A model generated the notes under the pieces. It worked only from the letters and a program-made list of their open reading frames with translations, did no database searches and was not told the DNA's origin. The translations under genes were made by a program, and so were the position numbers. Of a DNA stretch of 46,918 nt, positions 1 to 7,955 are shown one piece after another. Numbering within the stretch: the first letter of the stretch is position 1; each line of letters begins with the position of its first letter. Where the stretch lies: contig CAUHCN010000018.1 in the NCBI GenBank assembly GCA_959604825.1, forward strand, positions 1 through 46,918, written 5' to 3'. Source of the stretch: an uncultured Collinsella sp. (GTDB taxonomy: Bacteria; Actinomycetota; Coriobacteriia; Coriobacteriales; Coriobacteriaceae).

Positions 1-33
1 GATTTTGCCTCTTGACAATGTCCTGCTCATATT

Positions 34-60
34 AAAAGGAACGTCCCCAAGTGCCGGCAA
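34..60. repeat. GTCCCC/GTGCCGGCA intergenic repeat unit
   Basis: This short unit reads as an A-run, GGAACGTCCCC, then AAGTGCCGGCA. The same phrase recurs near 12773-12900 (several times) and 36556-36617. It lies outside genes, downstream of proB. The reverse strand carries the GGGGACGTTCC core found in the other hairpin repeats of this window. Confidence 0.6.
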
Positions 61-129
61 CGACAATGCCGCAGGAAGAGGACGGAAAGCGAAAACGCCC
101 CTAAGCAAGCAAGGTGACGTGAAAGAGGA

Positions 130-154
130 GGGCATTGACCTTTTGGTCATGCCC
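130..154 (-). terminator. hairpin downstream of proB, related to 43324-43362
   Basis: The stem is GGGCATTGACC against GGTCATGCCC around a TTTT loop, with one bulge. It lies about 50 bases past the proB stop. A close relative with the same GGCAT-GACC core sits downstream of the dipeptidase gene at 43324-43362. The T-tail on the minus strand is weak, so it may be a repeat element rather than a strong terminator. Confidence 0.45.
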
Positions 155-204
155 GACGATTGAACGTCAGATTGCCGCTTAGGGGCGTTTGCAGCGTCAA
201 TTGG

Positions 205-1332
205 TTAGGCAAAGACGATCAGATTATCTCGATGGATCGCGGGCTTCTCGGCCAGATCTGCCAGCAGGCGGTTGCTGGCAATCTGGTCCTGACGGCGGCC
301 GGCGGCAAGCTCCAGCACGTCCGAATCGGCCTCGGCGATACCGCGGGCGACGACCATACCGCTCGGGTCGCACACGTCGAGCACATCGCCCTCGGAAAAC
401 ACGCCATCGACCTCGCGAATACCCACCGCAAGCAAGGAAGAGCCACGGCTTACCAGCGCCTTCGCAGCACCATCATCGACCGTCACCGAGCCATGTGCCT
501 TGTCACCCAGCGCGATCCACAGCTTGCGCGGCGCGATGTCCAGGCGCTCAGCTGGCGGATCGAACAGCGTACCCACGCTCTCGCCGCGGGCCAGACGCAC
601 AAGCGCATCGGGCTCCTCGCCCGAGCAAATCACGCTTTGAATGCCCGCCGTCATCAGAATGCGGCTCGCGCGAATCTTGGTGATCATGCCGCCCGTGCCC
701 ACCGATGTGGAAGAATCGCCCGCCGAGGCGATAATCTTGGCATCGATCTTATGCACAACCGGGACGAACTCGGCCGTGGGGTCCTCGTGCGGATTGGCGG
801 TGTAGAGGCCATCGATGTCCGAGAGCGTCACGCACAGATCGGCGGAAACCAGACAGCTCACAAGCGCCGCCAGCGTGTCGTTGTCGCCAAACTTGATCTC
901 GTCGACGGTAACGGTATCGTTCTCGTTGACAACAGGCACCACGCCAAGCTCCACCAGGCGCAGCAGGGCGTCGCGTGCGTGCAGGTAGGACGTGCGGCGG
1001 GCCGTATCGTGGCGCGTGAGTAGCACGAGCGAGGTGAGCAGATCCCGTGCATGGAACTCCTCGTCGTAGGCCGACGAGATGATGCACTGACCAGCCGAGG
1101 CGCACGCCTGCAGGCTCGGCAGGTCGCCGACCGGCTTGTGGTCGAAGCCCAGCACGGGATAGCCACAGGCGATAGCGCCCGAGCTCACCACGACCAGGCG
1201 CCAGCCAAGCTCGCGCAGCGCTGCGGCCTGATCGGCAAGCCCGCCGATAAAGGCGCGGTTGACCTTGCCGTCGGCGCCCACCACCGTAGACGAACCGATC
1301 TTTACCACCATCGTTTTATAAGAAGTCGTCAT
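205..1332 (-). CDS. proB: glutamate 5-kinase
   Basis: Phosphorylates glutamate to glutamyl-5-phosphate with ATP, the first committed step of proline synthesis, in the cytosol. The 375-residue protein has an N-terminal amino-acid kinase domain: MVVKIGSSTVV at 8-18, VVSSGAI near 50, and NENDTV followed by GDNDTLAALV near 135-155. The C-terminal ~90 residues form a PUA domain, so this is the long, E. coli-like form. The first ATG has no clear ribosome-binding site, and an internal ATG (Met-8) is a possible start. No proA lies beside it here. pncB is upstream on the same strand, about 100 bases away, and the gap holds a covarying hairpin element. Confidence 0.93.
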   Translation of the reverse strand: MTTSYKTMVVKIGSSTVVGADGKVNRAFIGGLADQAAALRELGWRLVVVSSGAIACGYPVLGFDHKPVGDLPSLQACASAGQCIISSAYDEEFHARDLLTSLVLLTRHDTARRTSYLHARDALLRLVELGVVPVVNENDTVTVDEIKFGDNDTLAALVSCLVSADLCVTLSDIDGLYTANPHEDPTAEFVPVVHKIDAKIIASAGDSSTSVGTGGMITKIRASRILMTAGIQSVICSGEEPDALVRLARGESVGTLFDPPAERLDIAPRKLWIALGDKAHGSVTVDDGAAKALVSRGSSLLAVGIREVDGVFSEGDVLDVCDPSGMVVARGIAEADSDVLELAAGRRQDQIASNRLLADLAEKPAIHRDNLIVFA

Positions 1333-1403
1333 ACGTCAAACCAATCGAATGTCGAGCGTTCGGGCGAGCTGGGGCAGTCGGGGCGCCTGGTGCGGAACGG
1401 ACG

Positions 1404-1442
1404 AAAATAATCCGTGTTCCTCCGTCCCCTTCGGATTATTTT
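1404..1442 (-). repeat. covarying hairpin with GGGGACGGAGGA loop, copy A
   Basis: The stem is AAAATAATCCG against CGGATTATTTT. On the minus strand the loop reads GGGGACGGAGGAACA. The pncB stop codon TAA lies inside the stem, so the element starts exactly at the end of that gene. Copy B at 43282-43318 has the same loop and compensatory stem changes; copy C at 3695-3733 is more distant. It could act as a terminator or mRNA 3' end, but no strong U-run follows. Confidence 0.6.
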
Positions 1443-2941
1443 GCCCAGGGAAAGGCAGAGGCCGCGGCCATGTTCTTGCGCACGAGCTCGTCGCGCACCT
1501 GAGCCAGGCCCTGCTCCATACCCACCACATAGGTCTGCGGGTACAGGAAGCGCTTGAAAGCTGCGTCCAGATGGTCGAGCGCCCAAGCACAGCGCTCGCG
1601 CGCGTCCTGGATGCTCTCACGCGGAGCCACCGCACTGCCATCGCGCACGATCGGCACCAGCAGCTCGCGATACTCGAGTTCGGACACGTCGGTCACCAGG
1701 GCGGCATCGTTCACGGCCACAAGGGTATTGCCGCGCGCGGCGCCCTCCCCTGCCAGATGATCTTCGTCATAAATCATGTCGCAAACCGGGCTCCCAAAGC
1801 CGTCGTAATAGCGTCGTACGCGCTGCACGCCGGGGATCGTGCGCTTGTAGGGCTGCTCGGAAAGCTTCACCACCGGCGTCCACGGCTCCGCGTCGCTCGC
1901 ACGACGGGCCGAAAGCTTGTACACGCCGCCCAGCGCAGGCTGATCGTAGCAGGTCGCGAGTTTGGTGCCCACGCCAAAGCTGTCGATGGGCGCGCCCTGG
2001 TCGAGCAGGGACTGAATCGTGTACTCATCCAAATCGTTAGAAACCGAGATCCCCACATAGGGCAGGCCCTCGGCATCAAAACGGCCGCGCACATACTTTG
2101 AGAGCTTGGCGAGGTCGCCGGAGTCGATGCGAATGGCCGACAGGCGCTCGCCCACCGCTTCCATCTCCTTGGCAACCGTAATGGCATGTTCACAGCCCTC
2201 GCGCACGTCATAGGTGTCGATGAGCAGCGTACAGTTCTTGGGGCTCGACTTGGCAAAGGCGCGGAAGGCCTCGAGCTCGGAATCGAAGCTCATCACCCAG
2301 CTGTGCGCATGCGTGCCAAAGACGGGAATACCGTAGCGGCGGCCGGCGAGCACATTGGACGTAGAGGAGCAGCCGGCAACGTAGCTCGCGCGCGCGACGG
2401 CCAAGCCGCCATCGGGACCCTGAGCGCGGCGCAGGCCAAACTCGGCAACGGGACGGCCGTCCGCCGCCAGCACCACGCGCGCCGTCTTGGTGGCGACAAG
2501 CGTCTGGAACCCAACGATGTTGAGCAGCGCCGTCTCGAGCAGCTGGCACTCCAGCGCGGGGCCGGTGACGCGCACCATGGGCTCGCGCGGAAAGACGAGC
2601 TCGCCCTCGGACACGGCGTCGATGTTTACATGCGCACGAAAATCGCGCAGGTAGTCGAGGAATCCAGGCTTGAACATCGCGCCGCCGGCCGGAGCCTGGA
2701 GCGAGGCGAGGTAGTCGATGTCCTCGGGCGTAAAGCGCAGATTCTCGACCAGCTCGGGCAGTTCGGCGGTGCCACACATGACGGCATAGGCGCTGCCAAA
2801 GGGATGGTCGCGGTAAAACGCGGTAAAACAACCCTGCTCATTGGCCTTGCCGCTCTCCCACAGGCCCTGGGCCATAGTGAGCTCGTACAGATCGGTGAGC
2901 ATTGCGATGTCGGTGGGATGAGAGATATCGGTCAAAGCCAT
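1436..2941 (-). CDS. pncB: nicotinate phosphoribosyltransferase
   Basis: Converts nicotinate and PRPP to nicotinate mononucleotide, the Preiss-Handler entry to NAD synthesis. The protein has 501 residues, similar to Gram-positive members of the family. Recognisable family segments are the N-terminal TDLYELTMAQG, the FGLRRAQGPDGG stretch with a following catalytic-core region, HAHSWVMSF, LLIDTYDVREG, IRIDSGDLAKLS and the C-terminal-half FGVGTKLATC. The start follows GAAAGG at a normal distance. The gene sits upstream of proB on the same strand and its stop codon is embedded in a repeat hairpin. Confidence 0.94.
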   Translation of the reverse strand: MALTDISHPTDIAMLTDLYELTMAQGLWESGKANEQGCFTAFYRDHPFGSAYAVMCGTAELPELVENLRFTPEDIDYLASLQAPAGGAMFKPGFLDYLRDFRAHVNIDAVSEGELVFPREPMVRVTGPALECQLLETALLNIVGFQTLVATKTARVVLAADGRPVAEFGLRRAQGPDGGLAVARASYVAGCSSTSNVLAGRRYGIPVFGTHAHSWVMSFDSELEAFRAFAKSSPKNCTLLIDTYDVREGCEHAITVAKEMEAVGERLSAIRIDSGDLAKLSKYVRGRFDAEGLPYVGISVSNDLDEYTIQSLLDQGAPIDSFGVGTKLATCYDQPALGGVYKLSARRASDAEPWTPVVKLSEQPYKRTIPGVQRVRRYYDGFGSPVCDMIYDEDHLAGEGAARGNTLVAVNDAALVTDVSELEYRELLVPIVRDGSAVAPRESIQDARERCAWALDHLDAAFKRFLYPQTYVVGMEQGLAQVRDELVRKNMAAASAFPWAK

Positions 2942-3025
2942 GGGGCGACCTTTCGGATGCGTTGTGCAGAGGTTGAGGGTTGGACAAGGGCAGAGTGTTC
3001 GGACATGACGCCCGATGTAAATCGG

Positions 3026-3466
3026 TTAGAGCAGGCCCATGCTGGTCAGGATCGTGTAGCCCATAAAGATGACAAACGCGATGAGGGCAAGGACAATGAT
3101 GATTTTTTGAGCCGGCGCCATACCGGGGATCTCGTTCTCGCTCGTGGGCTCCTTGGAGGTGACCATGCGCTGGGCAAAGGTCATCTCGTCACGGCTCGGT
3201 TTGGGCTCGACGGGCTTGGGACGAGCGGCCCTTTTAGGCTGAGGTTTGGGTGCGGTGGGCGCGGGCTTCGCGGCGGCGGGCTTGGGCGCGGGGGCGACGT
3301 TCGCGGCGGCCTCCTCGGCCTTCTCGCGCTCGGCACGCAGGGCGGTCAGCTCCTCACGCTCGCGACGTGTCTCTTCCTGGGCCTCGCGGCGGGCCTTCTC
3401 GGCGCGGAGCTCTTCCAACTCGGCGCGTTCCTCTTCGGACAATGGTTGGGACTCAAGCTCGGCCAT
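3026..3466 (-). CDS. small coiled-coil protein with a C-terminal membrane anchor
   Basis: I do not recognise a named family. Of 146 residues, the first ~45 are highly charged and Glu/Arg-rich (ELEELRAEKARREAQEE...), predicting a coiled coil. The middle is rich in Ala, Pro and Lys (PAPKPAAAKPAPTAPKPQPK), typical of a flexible linker. The last ~25 residues (KIIIVLALIAFVIFMGYTIL) form one transmembrane helix near the C-terminus, as in a tail-anchored protein. The ATG at 3466 is preferred over one at 3502, because the upstream one lies in a tRNA terminator and 3466 has AAAGGG in front. It probably sits on the inner face of the membrane. Confidence 0.75.
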   Translation of the reverse strand: MAELESQPLSEEERAELEELRAEKARREAQEETRREREELTALRAEREKAEEAAANVAPAPKPAAAKPAPTAPKPQPKRAARPKPVEPKPSRDEMTFAQRMVTSKEPTSENEIPGMAPAQKIIIVLALIAFVIFMGYTILTSMGLL

Positions 3467-3487
3467 GGTACAGCCCTTTCTTTTAAA

Positions 3488-3518
3488 AAAAGCCGCCGAC
3501 ACAATGTCAGCGGCTTAT
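3488..3518 (-). terminator. intrinsic terminator of tRNA-Ala
   Basis: On the minus strand AAGCCGCTGAC pairs with GTCGGCGGCTT around ATTGT and is followed by a run of T. It lies directly 3' of the tRNA gene and just upstream of the small coiled-coil gene. Confidence 0.8.
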
Positions 3519-3530
3519 CAAATCCAAGGG

Positions 3531-3603
3531 TGGAGACGAAGGGAGTCGAACCCTCGGCCTCTGCCATGCGACGGCAGCGCTCTCCCAACTGAGCTACGTC
3601 CCC
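3531..3603 (-). tRNA. tRNA-Ala (anticodon CGC)
   Basis: The 73-base cloverleaf has acceptor GGGGACG pairing with CGTCTCC (one G-U), D-stem GCTC/GAGC, anticodon stem CTGCC/GGCAG with loop GTCGCAT, and TTCGA in the T-loop. The anticodon CGC reads GCG alanine codons, which fits GC-rich codon use. The discriminator base is A and the 3' CCA is not encoded. A terminator follows. Confidence 0.95.
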
Positions 3604-3662
3604 AGGACAAGTCGATATTTTACCTACGGCTCGCCAACTGTCAACGCCCAATAACCAGTCTT

Positions 3663-3688
3663 TTTGGGGCGGAGCTTTTTTGACTACC
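3663..3688 (+). repeat. short repeat: GGAGC T-run GACTAC, copy 1
   Basis: CGGAGCTTTTTTGACTAC is shared exactly with the reverse complement of 16537-16561. Both copies are preceded by GGG(A/G)CGG-like bases. The unit is intergenic, between tRNA-Ala and the hairpin at 3695-3733. Confidence 0.6.
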
Positions 3689-3694
3689 ATTCGC

Positions 3695-3733
3695 CCGATG
3701 ATTTTTTAATCCCCGTCCCAGAAAAATCATCGG
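3695..3733 (-). repeat. hairpin with GGGACGGGG loop, copy C, downstream of the radical SAM gene
   Basis: The stem is CCGATGATTTTT against AAAAATCATCGG, with TGGGACGGGGATTA in the minus-strand loop. It begins nine bases past the radical SAM stop codon. The A/T-rich inner stem could support termination on either strand. The loop resembles copies A (1404-1442) and B (43282-43318). Confidence 0.6.
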
Positions 3734-3741
3734 CGAGCGCA

Positions 3742-4680
3742 CTACTTTGCGCTGGTGAGGACGCCGGTAGTGTCGAAGGCCGGGGTAAAGCTCTCGTCTA
3801 CCGCGCCGCCCTCTTGCCAAAACATCGTCGTAAAGCCCAGGTCGTCGGCATGGTCGAGCACCTGCTCGTACTCCTCGCGCGTTACGGCACGGGCCAACTC
3901 GCCGCCCTGCTCGCGCATGAGTGCATTGGGCGTGTACTGGTTCATAACCGAAATCGGCACGTCGCCCACCGTCTGCCACACCAGGTCCAGCACGCGGCAC
4001 GAATCGTCCGCATGCCCCGGCAGCACCAGGTGGCGCACGATGATACCGCGCTTCATGAGCCCGTCCTCGTCCACCAGCTCTCCCCCGCGGCGCTCGATCT
4101 CGCACGCCATCTGTGCCAGGCCCGACACGGCCACGCGCGGGTAATCCTTAATATGAGAAAGCGACTGCGCAAGCCCGGCATCGGCATATTTAAAGTCGGT
4201 GAGCCACACATCGACCAGGTCACCCAGGGCAGCTACGGCACTCGCCCGCTCATAGCCGCTCGTGTTGTAAACGATCGGGATGTCCAGCCCGCGCTCCCTC
4301 GCTGCGGCAATCGCGGCCGGCAGCAGGTGAGCATAATGCGTCGCAGTCACCAGGTTGATGTTGTTGGCGCCCTGGTCCTGCAGTTCCAGCATAATCTCGA
4401 CCAGACGCTCAGGCGAAATCTCAAGGCCAAAATTGCCGGTCGAGATCTCGTGGTTCTGGCAGTAGATACATTTAAGCGAGCAGCCGCTAAAGAAGATCGT
4501 GCCCGAACCGGCCTCGCCCGAGATAGGCGGCTCCTCCCACATATGAAGCGCCGCGCGGGCCACCCTGAGCGTGTCGTTAGCACCGCATACGCCGCGCACG
4601 CCCTCATCGCGCGCCGCACCGCAACGGCGGGGACACAAATGGCAGGCGGGCGAAAAAAGTTCGGTCAACGACGTCGGCAT
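3742..4680 (-). CDS. radical SAM protein, PflA/PflX-like (COG1313 type)
   Basis: A 312-residue iron-sulfur protein. The radical SAM cluster motif is visible as GCSLKCIYCQNHE, i.e. C-x3-C-x2-C. An extra N-terminal cluster of Cys (ACHLCPRRCG...GVCG) matches the PflX-type proteins related to pyruvate-formate-lyase activating enzymes. It likely cleaves S-adenosylmethionine reductively to act on a protein or small-molecule target, which is unknown. The ATG at 4680 is chosen because GGAG lies nine bases upstream; an in-frame TTG lies at 4695. It is monocistronic and followed by a hairpin repeat. Confidence 0.85.
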   Translation of the reverse strand: MPTSLTELFSPACHLCPRRCGAARDEGVRGVCGANDTLRVARAALHMWEEPPISGEAGSGTIFFSGCSLKCIYCQNHEISTGNFGLEISPERLVEIMLELQDQGANNINLVTATHYAHLLPAAIAAARERGLDIPIVYNTSGYERASAVAALGDLVDVWLTDFKYADAGLAQSLSHIKDYPRVAVSGLAQMACEIERRGGELVDEDGLMKRGIIVRHLVLPGHADDSCRVLDLVWQTVGDVPISVMNQYTPNALMREQGGELARAVTREEYEQVLDHADDLGFTTMFWQEGGAVDESFTPAFDTTGVLTSAK

Positions 4681-4818
4681 AAAAACATGCTCCAAAACAA
4701 CGATTCAGCAGCTCAAACGTAAAGGGCCAGGCCGCGTAGACGGCTCGAGCCCCAAGGCGCCGTAATCGTCCGACACGATTTTTGTAATGTCAAGACTGGA
4801 ATCGATAAAGTGCCGCTT

Positions 4819-4977
4819 TATGATGTAGGTATTCCGCCCCCCGCGGAGCAACTGGGTGAACCGTCGCGTTTATTTAGGGAGCCCACACAGTCGTACCTAG
4901 TACAGGTATCCTTCGTTGTTAAGGACGCTGGAACGGTCGATGAGGGCACCCACCTGTTTTAGGTGGGTTCATTTTCG
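4819..4977 (+). ncRNA. ssrS: probable structured RNA, 6S RNA candidate
   Basis: This stretch of about 150 bases has no plausible coding frame but holds ordered structure. A TATGAT -10 box lies at 4819-4824. Local hairpins include TCCTT/AAGGA near 4908-4925, and ACCGT near 4861 can pair with ACGGT near 4933. The 3' end is a terminator-like hairpin, ACCCACCT/AGGTGGGT at 4948-4969, followed by TTCATTTT. The layout, with long-range pairing around a mostly open centre and this 3' hairpin, resembles 6S RNA of Gram-positive bacteria, which binds RNA polymerase holoenzyme. The identity is from memory of the family and needs a covariance search. Confidence 0.5.
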
Positions 4978-5154
4978 TAACGTGGGGGGTGGTTTTCTTT
5001 TGCCGATTTTTCTGAATACCGCCGCTGCAGGCCCCACATGGACGCTCAGCGGCATTCAGCAGAATCCCCACCAACATCCCAATATCTGGTAAGCGCGTGA
5101 TAATCGCACGGTGCAAACCTCCGCACCCCCTCGGTCGAGTATCATGGGTCAGCT

Positions 5155-6414
5155 ATGCCTTTTTGCGTAGCAACCTTTGACCTTTTCCTTCGACGCTTGG
5201 CGGTTTTTAGATTCATGGCTTCATCCCCGAGCTACATACCGTATCTATGCGTGGCAGCGGCGGCCTTTATCACGACCTTCCTCGCGGTGCCCCTGGTCAA
5301 GCGCTTGGCAATTAAGCTCGACGCCGTCGACTATCCTTCTAAGCGCCGCATCAACACCAAGCCCATCCCGCGTTTGGGCGGAACGGCGGTGTTTTTGGGC
5401 CTGGTCGTTGCCTGCATTGTGCAAATCCTAGGCACCTGGCACCTAGGCTGGCCGCCCGTCCTGGTGCCGCACCCGCGCCTTCACATTAGCTATCCCATGC
5501 TGGCGCTCTCCTTTACCGTCATCTTTGCGACCGGCGCTATCGACGACGTCTATCAGCTCAAGCCCAAACAAAAATTGGCCGGTCAGGTACTCGCCGCGCT
5601 CATCGCCTGTATCGGCGGCTTGCGGATCGGCGTCATCGTCAACCCGTTTGCCCCCGGCGAAATCATGCTCGGATGGCTCGCCTACCCCATCACCGTGATC
5701 TATCTGGTGGCATTCACCAACATCATTAACCTCATCGACGGCCTCGACGGCTTGGCCACGGGCATCTGCGGCATCGCGTCGTTCACCATGTTTTCGATGG
5801 CCGTTCTCTCGGGGCGCATCGACGCCGCCGCGCTCTCCATTGCGCTCTTTGGCGCCTGCCTGGCCTTTTTGCGCTACAACTTCAACCCCGCAAGCATCTT
5901 CTTGGGCGACTCGGGATCGCTGCTTCTGGGCTTTGCGCTGGGCTCCATCTCGCTGCTCAACGTGAGCCGCACCGCCGCGCTCACCTCGCTTATCATCCCG
6001 CTCATCGTTGCCGGCGTGCCCATCATCGACACGTTTAGCGCCATCGTGCGCCGCAAGCGCGCCCACATTAGCATCGGGCAGGCCGATAAGGGCCACATCC
6101 ACCACCGTCTCATTCAAGAGGGCTACAACCAAAAGCAGGCCGTGCTCCTCATCTACGCCTGGTGCATTATGCTTTCGGCCGGCGCCGCCGCGATTAACCA
6201 GGTCGAAGTGCCCATGCGCGTGCTCATCTTTACCGTGCTCGCCATTGGCTCGGCGGCCTTCGCCAAGCACCTGCACCTGTTTGAACCCGTGCTACGCCAC
6301 CATTACAACAAGCGCACGCACGCGGACGAGCTCGTCACCCCCGACGATCCCGCCTTTAAGCAGGAGGAGCAGGCAGCCGAGGAACGTAAGGAAGAGCGCC
6401 ACCACAAGCTCTAG
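5155..6414 (+). CDS. undecaprenyl-phosphate sugar-1-phosphate transferase (WecA/TagO/MraY family)
   Basis: An integral membrane enzyme that moves a sugar-1-phosphate (usually GlcNAc-1-P) from a UDP-sugar to undecaprenyl phosphate, starting cell-wall polymer or teichoic-acid synthesis. Family motifs are DYPSKRRINTKPIPRLGG, the Mg-binding GAIDDVYQL, NIINLIDGLDGLATG, FLGDSGSLLLGF and the cytoplasmic His loop KGHIHHRLI. About ten or eleven hydrophobic segments are seen, and the C-terminus is a charged tail. The start is uncertain: Met-21 at 5215 gives a more usual N-terminus, but neither ATG has a convincing ribosome-binding site. A TATCAT box at 5140-5145 allows a very short leader. Confidence 0.88.
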   Translation: MPFCVATFDLFLRRLAVFRFMASSPSYIPYLCVAAAAFITTFLAVPLVKRLAIKLDAVDYPSKRRINTKPIPRLGGTAVFLGLVVACIVQILGTWHLGWPPVLVPHPRLHISYPMLALSFTVIFATGAIDDVYQLKPKQKLAGQVLAALIACIGGLRIGVIVNPFAPGEIMLGWLAYPITVIYLVAFTNIINLIDGLDGLATGICGIASFTMFSMAVLSGRIDAAALSIALFGACLAFLRYNFNPASIFLGDSGSLLLGFALGSISLLNVSRTAALTSLIIPLIVAGVPIIDTFSAIVRRKRAHISIGQADKGHIHHRLIQEGYNQKQAVLLIYAWCIMLSAGAAAINQVEVPMRVLIFTVLAIGSAAFAKHLHLFEPVLRHHYNKRTHADELVTPDDPAFKQEEQAAEERKEERHHKL

Positions 6415-6575
6415 GGTAAGCTGCCGAGGAAGCGTCCAGGCGCCGCCGGCCAAACGCACAGCCATGCCGCGCCCATCGCACATGCCGCCGATCTCCCGCC
6501 CCTCGCCTACTTACGACCTGCCCCTCCAATAAACGCGTTATCATCTTGACCCATGAACATACGTTAGGAGCAATT

Positions 6576-7625
6576 ATGCCAAACGAGAACAGCTACGAAG
6601 TCGCGCTGCAAAAGAGCAACGCCATTCGCGAGGGCCTGGCCAAGACGCCCGACAAGTTCACCATGCTCACCGGCGACCGCCCCACCGGCCGTCTGCATCT
6701 GGGTCACTACTTCGGCACCCTTAAGGGCCGTGTTGAGCTGCAGAACATGGGCGCCAAGACCAACGTGCTCATCGCCGACTACCAGGTCATCACCGACCGC
6801 GACACGACCGAGCACATCCAGGACAACGTGTACAACATGGTCATGGACTACCTTGCCTGCGGCATCGACCCCGACAAGACCATGATCTACGCGCACTCCG
6901 CCGTGCCCGCCGCCAACCAGCTCATGCTGCCGTTCCTGTCGCTGGTCTCCGAGGCCGAGCTGGCGCGCAACCCCACGGTCAAGGCCGAGATGGAGGCCTC
7001 GGGCCACGAGCTCACCGGCCTTCTGCTCACCTACCCGGTGCACCAGGCCTGCGACATCCTGTTCTGCAAGGGCAATGTGGTGCCCGTCGGTCGCGACCAG
7101 CTGCCGCACATCGAGCTCACCCGCACCATCGGCCGCCGCTTTAACAACCGCTACGGCAAAGTGTTCCCCGAGGTCGAAGCGCTGCTGTCCGAGACCCCGC
7201 TACTGCCGGGCCTGGACGGTCGCAAGATGAGCAAGAGCTACGGCAACGCCATCAACATCTCGATGACCGCCGAGGAGACGGCCAAGCGCATCAAGAAGAG
7301 CCAGACCGACTCCGAGCGCATGATCACATTCGATCCCGAGAACCGCCCCGGCGTGTCCGGTCTGCTTTCGACGGCCGCCATCTGCACTGGCCGTTCCGAG
7401 GTCGAGATTGCCGAAGAGATTGGCATGGGCGGCTCCGGCCAGCTCAAGAAGTACGTGACCGAGGCCGTCAACGAGTACTTCGCGCCGATCCGCGAGCGTC
7501 GTCAGCGCTACGAAAACGACCTGGACTATGTGAAGGACGTGCTGCACGAGGGCAACCGTCGCGCCAACGAGATTGCCGAGCAGACCCTGGCCGAGGTTCA
7601 GGACGCCATGGGCATGGTGTACTAG
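6576..7625 (+). CDS. trpS: tryptophanyl-tRNA synthetase
   Basis: Charges tRNA-Trp with tryptophan, using ATP, in the cytosol. The 349-residue class I synthetase shows the HIGH-equivalent TGDRPTGRLHLGH (HLGH at 41-44) and KMSKS at about 217-221 within GRKMSKSYGN. The length is typical of the compact bacterial form. The start at 6576 has TTAGGAGC five to six bases upstream; an in-frame ATG at 6546 lacks a site. I see no T-box in the 160 bases upstream. A clear intrinsic terminator follows. Confidence 0.96.
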   Translation: MPNENSYEVALQKSNAIREGLAKTPDKFTMLTGDRPTGRLHLGHYFGTLKGRVELQNMGAKTNVLIADYQVITDRDTTEHIQDNVYNMVMDYLACGIDPDKTMIYAHSAVPAANQLMLPFLSLVSEAELARNPTVKAEMEASGHELTGLLLTYPVHQACDILFCKGNVVPVGRDQLPHIELTRTIGRRFNNRYGKVFPEVEALLSETPLLPGLDGRKMSKSYGNAINISMTAEETAKRIKKSQTDSERMITFDPENRPGVSGLLSTAAICTGRSEVEIAEEIGMGGSGQLKKYVTEAVNEYFAPIRERRQRYENDLDYVKDVLHEGNRRANEIAEQTLAEVQDAMGMVY

Positions 7626-7659
7626 ATCGATCTGCTGGCTAGAACTTTCGATTGCTATA

Positions 7660-7688
7660 GGGCGGGCGCTAGTGCGTCCGCCTTTTTT
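7660..7688 (+). terminator. intrinsic terminator of trpS
   Basis: GGCGGGCGC pairs with GCGTCCGCC (one G-U) around TAGT and is followed by TTTTTT. Confidence 0.9.
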
Positions 7689-7735
7689 GGTGCCCGACCG
7701 GTTCGGCTCTGCCCATTGCACTCCCCCGAAAAACA

Positions 7736-7777
7736 GGAACAGGCCCGCTGGCAGTTAGTTGCCAGCGGGCCTGTTCC
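7736..7777. repeat. perfect 18-bp hairpin with GTTAGT loop
   Basis: GGAACAGGCCCGCTGGCA pairs perfectly with its complement across a six-base loop. No T-run follows on the plus side. It lies within a 384-base gap between trpS and the alkyltransferase gene. The rest of the gap holds a second, weaker hairpin (about 7820-7872, with GCAGGC/GCCTGC at its centre) and AT-rich sequence with no supported gene. Confidence 0.6.
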
Positions 7778-7955
7778 CGAAGTACACCGTTGAATCGCAC
7801 AGAGGGGAGGAATGCGAATCAAACTCAACAGGGCAGGCTTTTTCATCGCCTATTGCCTGCTCCGTTGCTGAATACAATATAGTTCACCGTGGTTTACTTT
7901 GTAGCGTCAATATGTTCCCCCATAGCTTCTCCATAAGTTAGCTCAGGTAAACTAG

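Noticed and set aside
3466..3502. Upstream ATG for the coiled-coil gene
   Set aside because: It lies inside the tRNA-Ala terminator; Met at 3466 has a better ribosome-binding site.
2186..3592. A 468-codon plus-strand frame across pncB and the coiled-coil gene
   Set aside because: It is antisense to pncB, runs through the tRNA region, and has no recognisable domain or ribosome-binding site.
6415..6575. T-box or tryptophan leader before trpS
   Set aside because: No specifier loop, antiterminator motif or Trp-rich leader peptide is visible.
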